A stretch of 64,000 nucleotides of DNA, taken from the NCBI GenBank assembly GCA_019828595.1, contig JAHQRK010000010.1, positions 310,001-374,000 of the forward strand, read 5' to 3'. How positions within the stretch are numbered: position 1 is the stretch's first letter; each line of letters opens with the position of its first letter. Below the pieces are notes generated by a model, which was not told where the DNA came from, did no database searches, and saw only the letters and a list, made by a program, of their open reading frames with translations. The stretch is from Aphanomyces cochlioides. Taxonomy: Eukaryota; Oomycota; Saprolegniomycetes; Saprolegniales; Verrucalvaceae. This document shows positions 42,227-52,700 of this stretch, one piece after another. Position numbers and translations under genes: made by a program.

Positions 42227-43560
42227 CAGGGAACGACGGAAAATAAGGCCCATCGAAGTTTTCCCTCCAAAAGACATTAAATCAACCAATCATAGTAAAT
42301 TAAGATTTTAATGATCTCTTATTGGTGTAAATATCAATTGTGCCAAAATTGAAATTTAAAAATACACTTTTGCAATTTGCAATGACTGAGCCTTCGAAAC
42401 CGAAGGTCATGAGAAAGCGCGCTACGATTGGGACGATGATGGAAGTCGTAACTGCGTTAGACACTGCGACTGATAGACAAGTGGCATTGAAGTATGGTAT
42501 TCCACGGCGAACCGTTCGAAATTGGGCTGCTAAGAGAGACGGAATAATGGCATACGACGGGAACAAAAAGAACAAGAACATCACGGTTGGAGGGCGGCCC
42601 GAAATATTTCCCAGTGCCACGACTCTGGTTGAGTATATGGACAGCGTGCGTACAAAAGAACGAGCCTTGACTACGGGTCACATCATAAACTGGATCAAGC
42701 GCCACGAGAAGATATGGTTGGCAACCTATTTATCCACTAAAAGACCAGGCAGCGGCTATGGATAAAGAAGTCTGGCAAATATACCTTGAGGAAATTCTTG
42801 GCCAAGCGATAAACGAACCATCAGTCATTCTGATGGACAACTTCGAAGCACATGTAAGTGCTGTCAGCTACAGGTTTATTAACGAACAGCTTGGGAGTCA
42901 CGTCGCTACGGCAAGACAAATGGCAAACTGGACTCGGCGGCAAGCCAAAGCGCAAGGCAACGGCAAGACAAAGGGAAGCTGAACACGGCGGCCAGACAAA
43001 GCGCAGGCTCAACAAGGCGGCGAAACAAATTGCAGGCCAACGGCAAGACAAAGCGCAAGCTGGACGTGGCGGCAAGACAAAGCGCAAGCCACGGACCACA
43101 CCTTCGAGGATCGTGAGCTTTTGAAGCTTCACCAAAAGCTGAAGGATTTGAACGAAGTGACGAAAAGGCTTCAAGATGAAGCTTCTTACCTGTTTGACGT
43201 ACAATATGTTTTGTTCATGTCATGGATGAGCGTCCAGATACGTATAAGCGGCTTGCCAAAGTCGCGCTTATTGTGCACGGTTCTGAGTTGGAGTCTGGCA
43301 TGCAAAGACACAAGACACGAGCGGCGTTGAGCACGACGTCATGCGTTCATTTGCTGTGCTGATGTATGCGGTCTGCTTGTCTCTAGGAAAGCGCTTGCTC
43401 ATCGATGAAAGCGCTGCTGAGTACCAAACAATCCAAAAGCAATACAAGCACTTGAGCTACAGATCTCAAACGCATGCGAACGCCTTCTCACAGTATGTAG
43501 ATATGCTTTCAATGACCGTAGGATGTTTACTATACCTATCACCGTCGAAGCGCATGTGAC
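42227..43560 (+). mobile_element. pogo-like DNA transposon remnant
   Basis: Begins CAGGGAACGACGG after a TA (42225-42226) at the point where GH16 copy D ends. 42340-42765 encodes a psq/CENP-B-type helix-turn-helix (TALDTATDRQVALKYGIPRRTVRNWAAKRDG). 42758-42890 resumes with a DDE piece (WQIYLEEIL...VILMDNFEAHVS) after a deletion of most of the catalytic core. Repeats and a tail of broken helical frames follow (SYRSQTHANAFSQYVDML near 43460). The right end was not found, so 43560 is approximate. Confidence 0.65.
42908..43092. repeat. degenerate minisatellite, AAGACAAAGCGCAAG type
   Basis: Four to six imperfect copies of a unit of about 35-40 bp built on GGCAAGACAAAGCGCAAG, inside the pogo-like remnant. 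Two late copies (about 43032 and 43072) differ by few bases. Confidence 0.6.
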
Positions 43561-44189
43561 AACGTCAAGGAAGTAGTCATGAAAAACAACGAGGAATACC
43601 TAAGAAAGCCAGACAAACTAAACAAAACGGCTCAGGAAACTTGCATGCATGGGTGAATTTCCCCACGACTTAGCTTACCTTTAGTCAGCGAGTTAGTCGG
43701 CTGTCAATAGTGGTGGGTTGACAACACAGCGCAAGGCATCTAGCCCTTCATATTCCTCTCAATCCATTGATTTCTCCAACATTAAGCAATGTTGCCTAAC
43801 TGAGTGAAAATTTACCATTATCAACTCGTACCAAAATGTTTCGTATGCTTCAGGGCGAAAGTGCAACCAAACCATCCGAACAAGACGTGCTTGCTTCCTT
43901 CGACTTGATCGCACAACAATTTGAATCAATTTGATCTTCTCAAGGCGGCAGTCGTCGCACGCGGCGTCACTCACAACTGAAATTATCGACAGTCGTCCGC
44001 GAGCTTCGCAGGCAGTTTCGTACAAGTCATGAAATTGTTAATTGTCTCCCGTTTTAGGCAATTCCATGTGGCTTCACAACCGTCCAGCAAAATCCACCGA
44101 AACTTTAGTGTGATAAGGTGGGGTTGGGAAATGTAGCATGAGAAAACGATGTACGATGTAAGTGACTGATTTATAACATCTATAACAGC
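43561..44189. other. intergenic, no intact gene
   Basis: A minus-strand frame (43759-44025) reads CRLEKIKLIQIVVRSSRRKQARLVRMVWLHFRPEAYETFWYEL, protein-like but unrecognised, without splice context. Confidence 0.3.
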
Positions 44190-44259
44190 GACAGCTTGGC
44201 CGAGTGGTTAAGGCGACAGATTACTACCCTGTTGGGCAGTTCGAATCTCACAGCCGTCG
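44190..44259 (+). pseudogene. tRNA-Ser-like pseudogene lacking the variable arm
   Basis: Matches the two minus-strand copies from GACAGCTTGGCCGAGTGG through CTGTTGGG and from CAGTTCGAATCTCACAGCC to the end, but the GCAACCCGCGTGA segment (variable arm and part of the T stem) is deleted. Same A4-C69 and A31-C39 mismatches as the other copies. Confidence 0.7.
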
Positions 44260-44510
44260 AGTTTTAAATCGATATATTCAATCTTTTTAACCATGGTACG
44301 CTCCACGTGGAGAATAAATTGCAGTTTTACCCTTATCACAGCCCAGACAATTGACTCAGTGAAACAGTACATGGATGTTGTCACAGCCCAAACAATAATC
44401 TCAGTGAAACATTAAATGGGTGTATCCCGAATGACTCAATACACATGAATGGACTTTTGGAATGAGAAATCAATGTTGCAAACGCATGACATCGTTAAAA
44501 CGTGAAGAGT
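44260..44510. repeat. short tandem repeat with CACAGCCCA..AATCTCAGTGAAACA
   Basis: Two imperfect copies of a unit of about 60 bp (TCACAGCCCAGACAATTGA.. at about 44336 and TCACAGCCCAAACAATAAT.. at about 44381). No gene. Confidence 0.45.
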
Positions 44511-44586
44511 CGTCGATTTTGGTCATTGGGCAGGGGGTCCCTTGTAACAAATAGTAAGGCATGTTTGAATGTGTAAATCATAAAAA

Positions 44587-44667
44587 CGACGGCTGTGAGA
44601 TTCGAACTCACGCGGGTTGCCCCAACAGGGTAGTAATCTGTCGCCTTAACCACTCGGCCAAGCTGTC
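44587..44667 (-). tRNA. tRNA-Ser-like, anticodon position ACT, possibly pseudo
   Basis: 81-nt type II cloverleaf with acceptor GACAGCT/AGCCGTC, D arm GCC..GGC, long variable arm GGGGCAACCC, T arm GTGAG-TTCGAAT-CTCAC and discriminator G. There are A-C mismatches at pair 4-69 and pair 31-39, and the anticodon reads ACT (Ser, AGU). A T5 pol III terminator follows. Mismatches at two stems make function doubtful. Confidence 0.6.
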
Positions 44668-44769
44668 GCTTATGACATATCATGTCATAATGTCGTCAAT
44701 TTTGGTCATTGGGCAGGGGGTCCCTTGTAACAAATAGTAAGGCATGTTTGAATGTGTAAATCATAAAAA

Positions 44770-44850
44770 CGACGGCTGTGAGATTCGAACTCACGCGGGT
44801 TGCCCCAACAGGGTAGTAATCTGTCGCCTTAACCACTCGGCCAAGCTGTC
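44770..44850 (-). tRNA. tRNA-Ser-like, second tandem copy
   Basis: Identical in sequence to 44587-44667, with the same mismatches and T5 terminator. Confidence 0.6.
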
Positions 44851-45155
44851 GCTTATGACATATCGAAAGTTCAACATTAGCAGTCATTTACAACTCATAA
44901 GATTTTGAGATGAACACAACAAACAAGAATCACATCCAGAGATGCCACTGATGTCTGACGCCTTGCGTGCCAAGTGGAATTGAAAACATCTGGTGTCGCG
45001 AAAAGGCCGCTCCACCACTTTCGTACATCGCTTAGCCATCTAACTATTAAACCAGTCGCAGGACGAGCAATGAAGTGTAACGGTGTGCCAGACTAAAACA
45101 GACTTAATGGGGATCTCCTTAATATAGCGAGAAATATGGTTATTGAGTGTAAAAA

Positions 45156-45237
45156 TGTCAGCTGTGGGATTTGAACCCACGCGTACGAATACATCACGAC
45201 CTGAACGTGACCCCTTAGACCACTCGGGCAAACTGAC
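45156..45237 (-). tRNA. tRNA-Leu(CAG)
   Basis: 82 nt. Acceptor GTCAGTT pairs with AGCTGAC (one G-U), D arm GCCC..GGGG type, anticodon stem TCACG/CGTGA with loop TTCAGGT (anticodon CAG), a variable arm, T arm GTGGG-TTCAAAT-CCCAC and discriminator A. Followed on minus by a T5 terminator. All stems pair, so it looks functional. Confidence 0.92.
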
Positions 45238-47257
45238 AAGACGTACCGCACTACGCGCTTTAAATTATAAAAGTTATGCAAAAATTCACTTTTACACTTG
45301 CTCGTTATTACACTGCAGGAAGTTTGAAACAGCAACTACAACCAATATAAACTTGGAAGAAACTCGCCCAATCACTACTATTTTTGCCTATGCATTTACC
45401 ATACTCAAATAATTCGTCATAAATTATAAATCACCGAATACACTCTTTACGAATAAACATCATATTGAGAAATGGCCCATGGACTCGCAAGTTTACTCGG
45501 AACAGGAAACAAGTAGACGATAGTCACTTCTTGAGACCTCAACAACCATAGTTGTAGTGACATTTTGCCTCGGATTATGGGTCCAAACATCTCAGGCCAT
45601 GGTCTCGACAATACCAAAACCAACCGATCAAGAAGAGAACAAGACATTGAAGACGAACTGTTAGAATAGATATCAAGACTTGAGTGCTTTGCAATGGTGA
45701 GAAAAATGTAATTTTAATAAAATCAAGTAATTTATAGTTTGATTTTAGAAAAAATGATTGGAGTCAAAGGGCGAGTGTGTAACTTGTGACGATAAAAATG
45801 CCCAGTATGCCAATCAACAGTGATTACAATGTTATCAAAATCATGCGGAACATTTTTACACAAATCTCAAACACTGCATGAGTTCGATGGCGCCAAAGCA
45901 CCTGAACACAGTTGTGACTTTAAGTAAGTCAGTTCTCCACAAAGTATCTGAATTGTACACATGTATTGTGGATTCGCTAGAAATTTCCCAATTTGGATTG
46001 GTTTTTGGTATCAATCTCCAATCGCGCCAATACATTGGATGAATGAAAATTAGAACTGTGCTTTCACAGTACTTTCTCTCAAATTTTATTCAGCCAATCA
46101 AAATCGCTCAAAATATTTATTAGCCAATGGCGTCGATTGTTGAATCGATCCGCTGCGTGATTCGATTGAACGGGGTCTGGAAATTCGTATCAAATCAACA
46201 ATATGGACTGGATCATATCAAACAACCCGCCTCTTAAATTTTGAATAAAAAAACACAAAAGCCTACTCAAAACTCAAACGATTCCAGCAAAAACAATTTG
46301 CAAGTGTCTTGGCCTTATTCCCGCAAATTCGAAAGTCAAATCAGCTCCCAATTTACGAAAATGTTTGGTTTCATGATAAATGATCATTTGTTTATGCTGT
46401 CTACACATACAGTACTGTACAAGAATGAATTGAAACACCACTGCTAGCAACGACACCTCTACATTCATGTGCTAATGGAAAACTTTGTTCCATCCGACGT
46501 ATCGCATTGTGCAAAAGAATATGTGAGACTATTTGAATCTGTTCTATCTACTCACGCTCGATTACAACGTCGCATTTATTGTGTGTGATAATTGATCTAT
46601 GAACAAATGCATCTCAAATGTACCAATGATCAGCTGTGCTAGCCATAAACTCAACTTGGCTTTAAAAAGATTCAAGATTTATTACGAAATATCATCGGCT
46701 AGGTTTAAAAGGATATGGTGACGCTGTCAAGTTTGAACAATGGTCTTTGACTTCGGTTTAGAATTCACCCTACACCCAAGCTTCACAATGCTACCAGACG
46801 GTCTTCATATTTTGAAATAATTCAGCATTTTGTATATTGCGTCCTTTTCTGCTTGATTTTGATGATTCCTCGATTGTCGAAATGTTACCCATCGGCAAGA
46901 AGATACATGATTGACAATGACTTAGCTCGTTATGGGAAGTTCGAGCATGATTCACGTTGTTTAGCCACCCTTGCAGCGGTATATCAACAGACCGACTGAA
47001 AGAGTTGTCCCCAATGGATGACTACCAAAAATCGCACAAATCAAAATTTCATCCAGTTCTTTACGCGACATTTTTGAGTGGAAAAAGGTCACATAATTTG
47101 GTGAAGACGAAAAAATCGTCTGAGCAAATCTGCTCATTTGTGAGACAAATCGACACAATTGGCCTTCAAAACTAATACCAAGAAATATAAATATATAGAG
47201 TTTAATGGATTGATTGGCAGCTGTGTCAAAGCACATCTTGAGTTGTGTCGAAGAAAC
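45238..47257. other. gene desert
   Basis: About 2 kb of AT-rich DNA. CCAAT boxes at about 46097 and 46125. Short frames show no family motifs. Confidence 0.35.
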
Positions 47258-47801
47258 CTGGCCGAGGTAAAGCATGGTGCCCATTGTTAGTGGACTTGCT
47301 CCTTGACGTGACGGGGGAAGTCCTGCCGATTGGAAAGAACGGTTGGTACGAAGTGGAAGACAATTTCTACCGCCAAGCTAAACAAAGCCACTTGCGGCTA
47401 CGAGATGCTGAGTCGTTGAAGCGTAAGTTCATACAATTGAAGAATCATGTCAAGCCCACCGATGACCCCAGTTGCCCCGACGATGTTCGACGTGTAAAGC
47501 AACTGCAGCGACAATTGACAGTTCGGTCTCTGTCTTGTCGTTCAACGACGCATCTGACGAAACAGGTGCAGTATTTATACTGTTTGTACGATTTTGAATG
47601 ACAAAAGTAGGAAGCGAATATTTGGCAACGCCACCAACCCAGCATGAAGGTGCTCTCGGTTCTAACTTGGAGGCAGACACAACAGAGCGTATGCAAGATA
47701 ACAGTAATAACATTGTTCCCGCTTGGGGTTACGACAGAGTGAACTTGCCAATCTTAGCAAGAAATTGCACAAACAACGAGCCGATGAATCATGTGGGGTG
47801 A
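47258..47801 (+). pseudogene. DUF6818/Myb-like protein remnant
   Basis: GRGKAWCPLLVDLLLDVTGEVLPIGKNGWYEVEDNFYRQ..ESLKRKFIQLKNHVKPTDDPSCPDDVRRVKQLQRQL fits the DUF6818 SANT-like domain expanded in oomycetes (GRG..L..VLPIG..EW..V, SLKRKF, TGDP.CP..VRRAK); sequence given in pieces of the reading frame. The usual acidic coiled tail is missing and frames break at about 47600. No start context. Confidence 0.6.
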
Positions 47802-48215
47802 TGTCCTACACAGCCAAGAAGCGGCACTCGTTGGACAAGTTCATATAAGGTGCATCAGAAGCCAACAAGACAAATACGGATATAATGTCGTTGATCATGA
47901 TTATGGATGATAAAACAGCGAAACGAGAGGAAGAACGACATGCCCGCGAATTTCAATGACGAACACCCTAAATTTGTGGAAAATAGAGCGAATTATGGCA
48001 TAAAAATGTGGAGAAAATTCCTCCATATATTTTTATTCAATATGGGCTCCCTGTCCAAACCTGCCACCAAAATCTATTATTTTCGTTTTTGTCTTTAGGT
48101 CATCCAGACGGCGACCCAATTAAGTTTTGATATTGAAATTTGATATTTTGGCCTATGCCAAAAATAGATGTTGGAATAAAGACAATGATGTGATATCAGA
48201 GGAGCACTAAAAATA
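47802..48215. other. intergenic, nothing recognised
   Basis: AT-rich, with no coding or RNA features seen. Confidence 0.3.
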
Positions 48216-48444
48216 GGAAATGACTATTTCCCCCCTAAAATTCAATTTTGATACATTTCTTGCCCGGCAATTCGGACACTTAGGGGCATGCCCGTGAGCT
48301 CCCACGATGGCGCCCATAACGTTAGCACATTTGAAGTGTTTGCAGTAGTTAAAGGCTCTAAAATGGCGGTTGATTTTTGGGAAGCCAGGGCAAAAAATGT
48401 CAAAAATGAATTTTAGGGGGGGAATTGGCAAAATAGTCATTTCC
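48216..48444. mobile_element. MITE with GGAAATGACTATTT ends, hAT-like
   Basis: Left GGAAATGACTATTTCCCCC..CTAAAATTCA and right inverted GGAAATGACTATTTTGCCAATTCCCCC..CTAAAATTCA match over about 35 positions with a small gap. The 8-bp flanks TAAAAATA and AAAAAATA agree at 7 of 8, suggesting a hAT-type duplication. Confidence 0.6.
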
Positions 48445-48815
48445 AAAAAATATCGAGTTGTGGCCGTTTCAAAAATGGAGGGAAATCAGTAACTAGCAAT
48501 AAATGGGTTCATTCACTCAGAACCACCAAGAAGTCTTGACCGTCATCTGAATTCTCGTTGTCCAAGATTGGAGTATCGTCGACGGCATTTTGTTATCTTT
48601 CCTCGTAAGAATGAGCTTTTTGGTACGTAGAACCCAATCACTGAATTGCAGATAAATTTCCACAACTTGGTGCTTTGCACAAGTCATTGCATGCATCTTG
48701 AACAAATCAACATGAAACTTACAAACTCCGTAGTAAATCGCGCGCAGACGAGAAAAAACTACCATATACGCCATACCGACGGTGTGCTTCTTTATGAAAT
48801 GCTCTTGTTACAATA

Positions 48816-49272
48816 CAGTAGTCCCCCAGTTTTCGCCACATGCATTTTTCAAAATTTAAATCAGGGTATTATTGTCGTTTGGGTCCAAAACTGGAAATTT
48901 GATATGTTTTGAAAATGTTTCAATTAATTGACGCTTACACTATTTAAAGTTTACGCAAACATTTTCTTATATTGACCTCCATCGTGACGATTAAATAGTG
49001 TAATTTCAAACATTTTAAATGTTTGAAAACATGTTCGAAACATTCAATTTCTTTTCACTTGAAATTTGTATGCGTCAATCAATTGTTGCGTCAATTTGCT
49101 TGCGTCAAAATTTATTCCGCACGACTCCAGTTATTAAAACCACAATATGATTGGAAATATTATGTTTCAAAGGTTTATGCAATTAATATTATGTACATAT
49201 TCCAAACGTAATAATATTATACTAGTACAAGATATAAGTTTGGAGTGGGAGGCGAAAACTGGGGGACTACTG
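48816..49272. mobile_element. pogo-like MITE with CAGTAGTCCCCC ends
   Basis: Perfect 22-bp inverted ends beginning CAGTAGTCCCCCAGTTTTCG, flanked by TA (48814-48815 and 49273-49274). CAG..CTG ends and TA duplication fit pogo/Tigger-type elements. 457 bp, AT-rich interior without coding capacity. Confidence 0.8.
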
Positions 49273-49274
49273 TA

Positions 49275-49742
49275 CGTGAAACTATCCCCGATTACATCCA
49301 CCTTGTCTGATAAGCGGTGGTGTAAACATGGGAGATTGTCAACGAATATCAGGTTTACGACCACTCTGTGCCGACAATCGAGGTGTAAACAACATGGCGA
49401 GCCATCTCCATGCTGTGGCATCGGCAGTCAAGTCGTGCAGTATCTTGGATTACAAGCACAGCGAGTCAGCTTTATGGTGGAAACAATCTACCATTCGACG
49501 TCGCTAGTGCCCGGCCTTTCATGTCTTTCATCTTTTCAAGAGGCCTGGAGTCGTTAACATGTTTACACTTGCCACCATTACGTCACCGTGGCTGTAGACA
49601 TTGAGATCAGTGGTTTTCTATGCGAGAGGAGTCGTCTTGAACGTGCGCATCTTCGTTACTGCTGTCGCAGATTCAACAATCGGGGCTGCCAGCGCATGGT
49701 ATTCTTTGGATCTCAGTTGGCACTTTCAATTTTCCAACGTCG
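49275..49742. other. upstream region of ABC transporter
   Basis: 468 bp, no recognised gene. The ATG at 49743 lies about 470 bp after the MITE end, so the element forms the distal promoter. Confidence 0.35.
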
Positions 49743-52700
49743 ATGACATCTCCAGCCCATTCGGCAGACTATCTGTTGGCCGACGGGACGGAAAAGTTCC
49801 ACGATCGCTTGGCGACAAGCCTCGAAAATGCCACGGGGAAGGCCATGCCCCAAGTGGAAATCCGATTCAAAGATCTCTCGATCGCTGCCGATGTCGTGCT
49901 CGCCAACAAAGACGGCTCGAATGAACTCCCGACGCTCATCAACCATGTCAAGAAGTCAGTCATGGGGGTCGCCAAGGCAAAACGCGTGCAGCACAAAGCC
50001 ATCCTCCACACCGTCAGTGGTGTCTTCAAGCCCGCGACGATGACATTACTCTTGGGTCAACCAAGCTCTGGTAAAAGCTCCCTCATGAGAATGCTCGCGG
50101 GACGCTTCCCCATTGAGAAGAACATGGAGATCGGCGGCTCGATCACGTACAATGGCACGGAGCAAAAGGAACTCAAGAAAGTGCTCTCGCAAGTGGCGTC
50201 GTACACCAACCAGCGCGACTATCATTACCCCGAATTGACCGTCCAGGAAACGATGGAATTCGCCCACCAGTCTTGCGGTGGCGTCGTTCCCCAGCGCATT
50301 TTGGACTCGCTGCAGCACGGCACGCCTGAAGAAAACGCCAAGGCGAGGGAGGTCCTCGAGCACTTGTACCAAGGTTTCCCGGACATTGTCGTGCGCCAGC
50401 TCGGTTTGACGATTTGCAAGGACACGATCGTGGGCGATGCCATGATGCGCGGCGTCTCGGGCGGTGAGCGCAAGCGTGTCACGATCGGGGAGATGGAGTT
50501 TGGCATGAAGCAAGTGTCCTTCCTGGACGAAATCTCCACTGGGTTGGATTCCGCCGCGACGTTTGACATCGTGAAATCGCAGCGCAGTATGGCCAAGTCT
50601 CTCAAGAAGACGATCGTGATTGCACTGTTGCAGCCGTCCCCTGAAGTCTTCGACTTGTTTGACGACGTCATGATCATGAACGAAGGGTATGTCATGTACC
50701 ATGGACCTCGCAGTGAAGCGCTGGCGTACTTTGAATCGTTTGGGTTCAAATGTCCACCCAAGCGCGACGTCGCCGACTTCTTGCTGGACTTGGGCACACC
50801 GCAACAAGTCCAATACGTCGTTCCTGGCCTGACCAACGTGCCGCGATACCCCGCTGAGTACGCCGTCTTGTTTCAAGAGTCTGCGATCTATCGGGCCATG
50901 ATAGACCACGTGGACGGCCCCGTCCATCCATTGCTCCTCAACGATGCAACGCACCACATGAAGGAGATTCCGCAGTTCCAGTCCGACTTCAAGTCCAGTA
51001 CGATGCTTTTGATCGTGCGTCAGATGAAAGTCCTGCTTCGCAACAAAGCGTTCGTGAAAAGCCGCGCCGGCATGGTCATCATCATGGGGCTGCTCTACTC
51101 GACGACGTTCTACCAAGTCGATCCCAACGTCGCTCAAGTCATGCTTGGTGTGATCTTCCAGACGATTTTGTTCCTTGCGTTCGGCCAAGCCGCATTGCTT
51201 CCAGCGTTCTTTGCCGCGCGTGACATTTTCTACAAGCAGCGCGGGGCCAACTTCTTCCGCACCTTGTCGTTTGTCCTGGCCCAGACGGTGACGCAGATCC
51301 CGTTTAGCGTCGCCGAGACGATCATCTTTGGCTCGTTGATCTACTGGATTTCCGGCTTCGTCTCGGAAGTCGGTGCGTTTCTACTCTTCGAATTGATCCT
51401 GATCGCGACCAATATCTTGTTCGCGGCGCTCTTCTTCTTCATCGCGATGGCGTCACCCGATCTCCACATTGCAGAGCCCTTGTCTCTCGTCTCCGTCTTG
51501 GCGTTTGTCTTATTTGCTGGCTTTATCATCTTCAAGACGGACATCCCAATCTACTTTGTCTGGATTTACTGGATCAACCCGATTTCATGGGGCATCCGCG
51601 CGCTGTCGATCAACCAGTACATGGCGTCGGCGTTCCAAGTGTGCACTTACGATGGCGTCGAATACTGCGAGCGCAGTGGCGGCAAGAAGATGGGCCAAGT
51701 CGTCTTGGAGCAATACGGCATGCCGACGGACACAGCTTGGATTTGGTACTGCTTGATCTACATGGCGGTGTTGTACGTTATCTTTGTCTCGCTGTCCTTC
51801 GTCGCGTTGGAATACTTCCGCTACGAAGGCAGCCACGGCGCTCATGGCGCACATGTTCCAGCTAGATCGACGGACGATGATGAAAGCAGTGACGAAAAGT
51901 CGACGGCGTACGAGAAAGCCCCCGCAACGCCGCCGAACGCTCAAGGAGCGGTGTCAATCGATGTCACGCCTGCGCAGTCTTTCGTACCCGTCACTTTGGC
52001 CTTCCGCGACTTGCACTACTTCGTACCCAACCCGACGAAAGGCGAGCCGGATTTGGAATTGATCAAAGGCGTGAGTGGCTACGCGGTGCCAGGAACCGTC
52101 ACGGCCTTGATGGGCTCATCGGGGGCTGGGAAAACAACTCTCATGGACGTCATTGCTGGCCGCAAGACGGGGGGCAAAATCGTCGGCGACATTCTCCTCA
52201 ATGGGTACCCCGCGACGGACTTGGCCATCCGACGGTGCACGGGCTACTGCGAGCAAATGGACTTCCACAGCGAGAGCTCGACGTTCCGGGAAGCGTTCAT
52301 CTTCAGCGCGATGCTCCGTCAGTCGAGTGATATTCCAACAGCGACCAAATTGGCCCATGCTGAAGACTGTCTCCGCTTGCTCGGGATGCTCAACATTGCC
52401 GACAAGATCATCCGCGGCAGCTCCGTCGAGCAGATGAAGCGGTTGACGATCGGTGTCGAGCTCGCGGCTGCGCCAAGTATTTTGTTCTTGGATGAACCGA
52501 CGAGTGGGTTGGATGCGCGATCGGCCAAGATCATCATGTCTGGCATTCGCAAGATCGCCTCCACGGGGCGAACCGTCGTCTGTACGATCCACCAGCCGTC
52601 GACTGAAGTCTTTGAGATGTTTGACAGCTTGCTCCTGCTCAAACGCGGCGGCGAGACCGTCTTCTATGGCGACTTGGGCACCAACTCGTCCCACTTGATC

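Larger units (their letters stand above)
35843..42227 (+). pseudogene. SKN1/KRE6-like GH16 copy D, frameshifted and split by a retrotransposon
   Basis: The first part (35843-36101) has a signal peptide (MHVAWILLVAQAAQG) and MDYDYDGYPAR, then a one-base deletion near 35921 moves the frame to SGIGIWVDVDTPENAR through MPDGVNA. The gene is cut by a Ty3/gypsy element and resumes at 41525 with AALEYYNASNVYTK. A 46-bp intron (41663-41708) matches intron 1 of A-C, and exon 2 runs through TWPGIWLMGNLGRALF and EIDILEGGG until homology stops at 42227 inside the region equivalent to GSIYCVYGKG of copy B. The 3' third is missing from the window. Removing the element restores codon order at the insertion point. 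Confidence 0.88.
44511..44864. repeat. tandem duplication (period 183 bp) containing tRNA-Ser-like genes
   Basis: 44511-44681 and 44694-44864 match at about 170 of 171 positions (one G/A difference near the left end). Each unit has the same flank, GGTCATTGGGCAGGGGGTCCC, and one tRNA-like sequence on minus. Confidence 0.85.

Noticed and set aside
42911..43095. Possible CRISPR-like array
   Set aside because: Repeats are imperfect, have no constant spacers, sit in a transposon remnant, and the genome is eukaryotic.
44495..45335. Open frames over the tRNA region
   Set aside because: They run through tRNA sequences in antisense or sense and repeat because of the 183-bp duplication; no protein family.
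50046..51188. Long minus-strand frame inside the ABC transporter (380 residues)
   Set aside because: Arg/His-rich mirror frame of a GC-rich gene; no motifs, while the plus frame has all ABC motifs.
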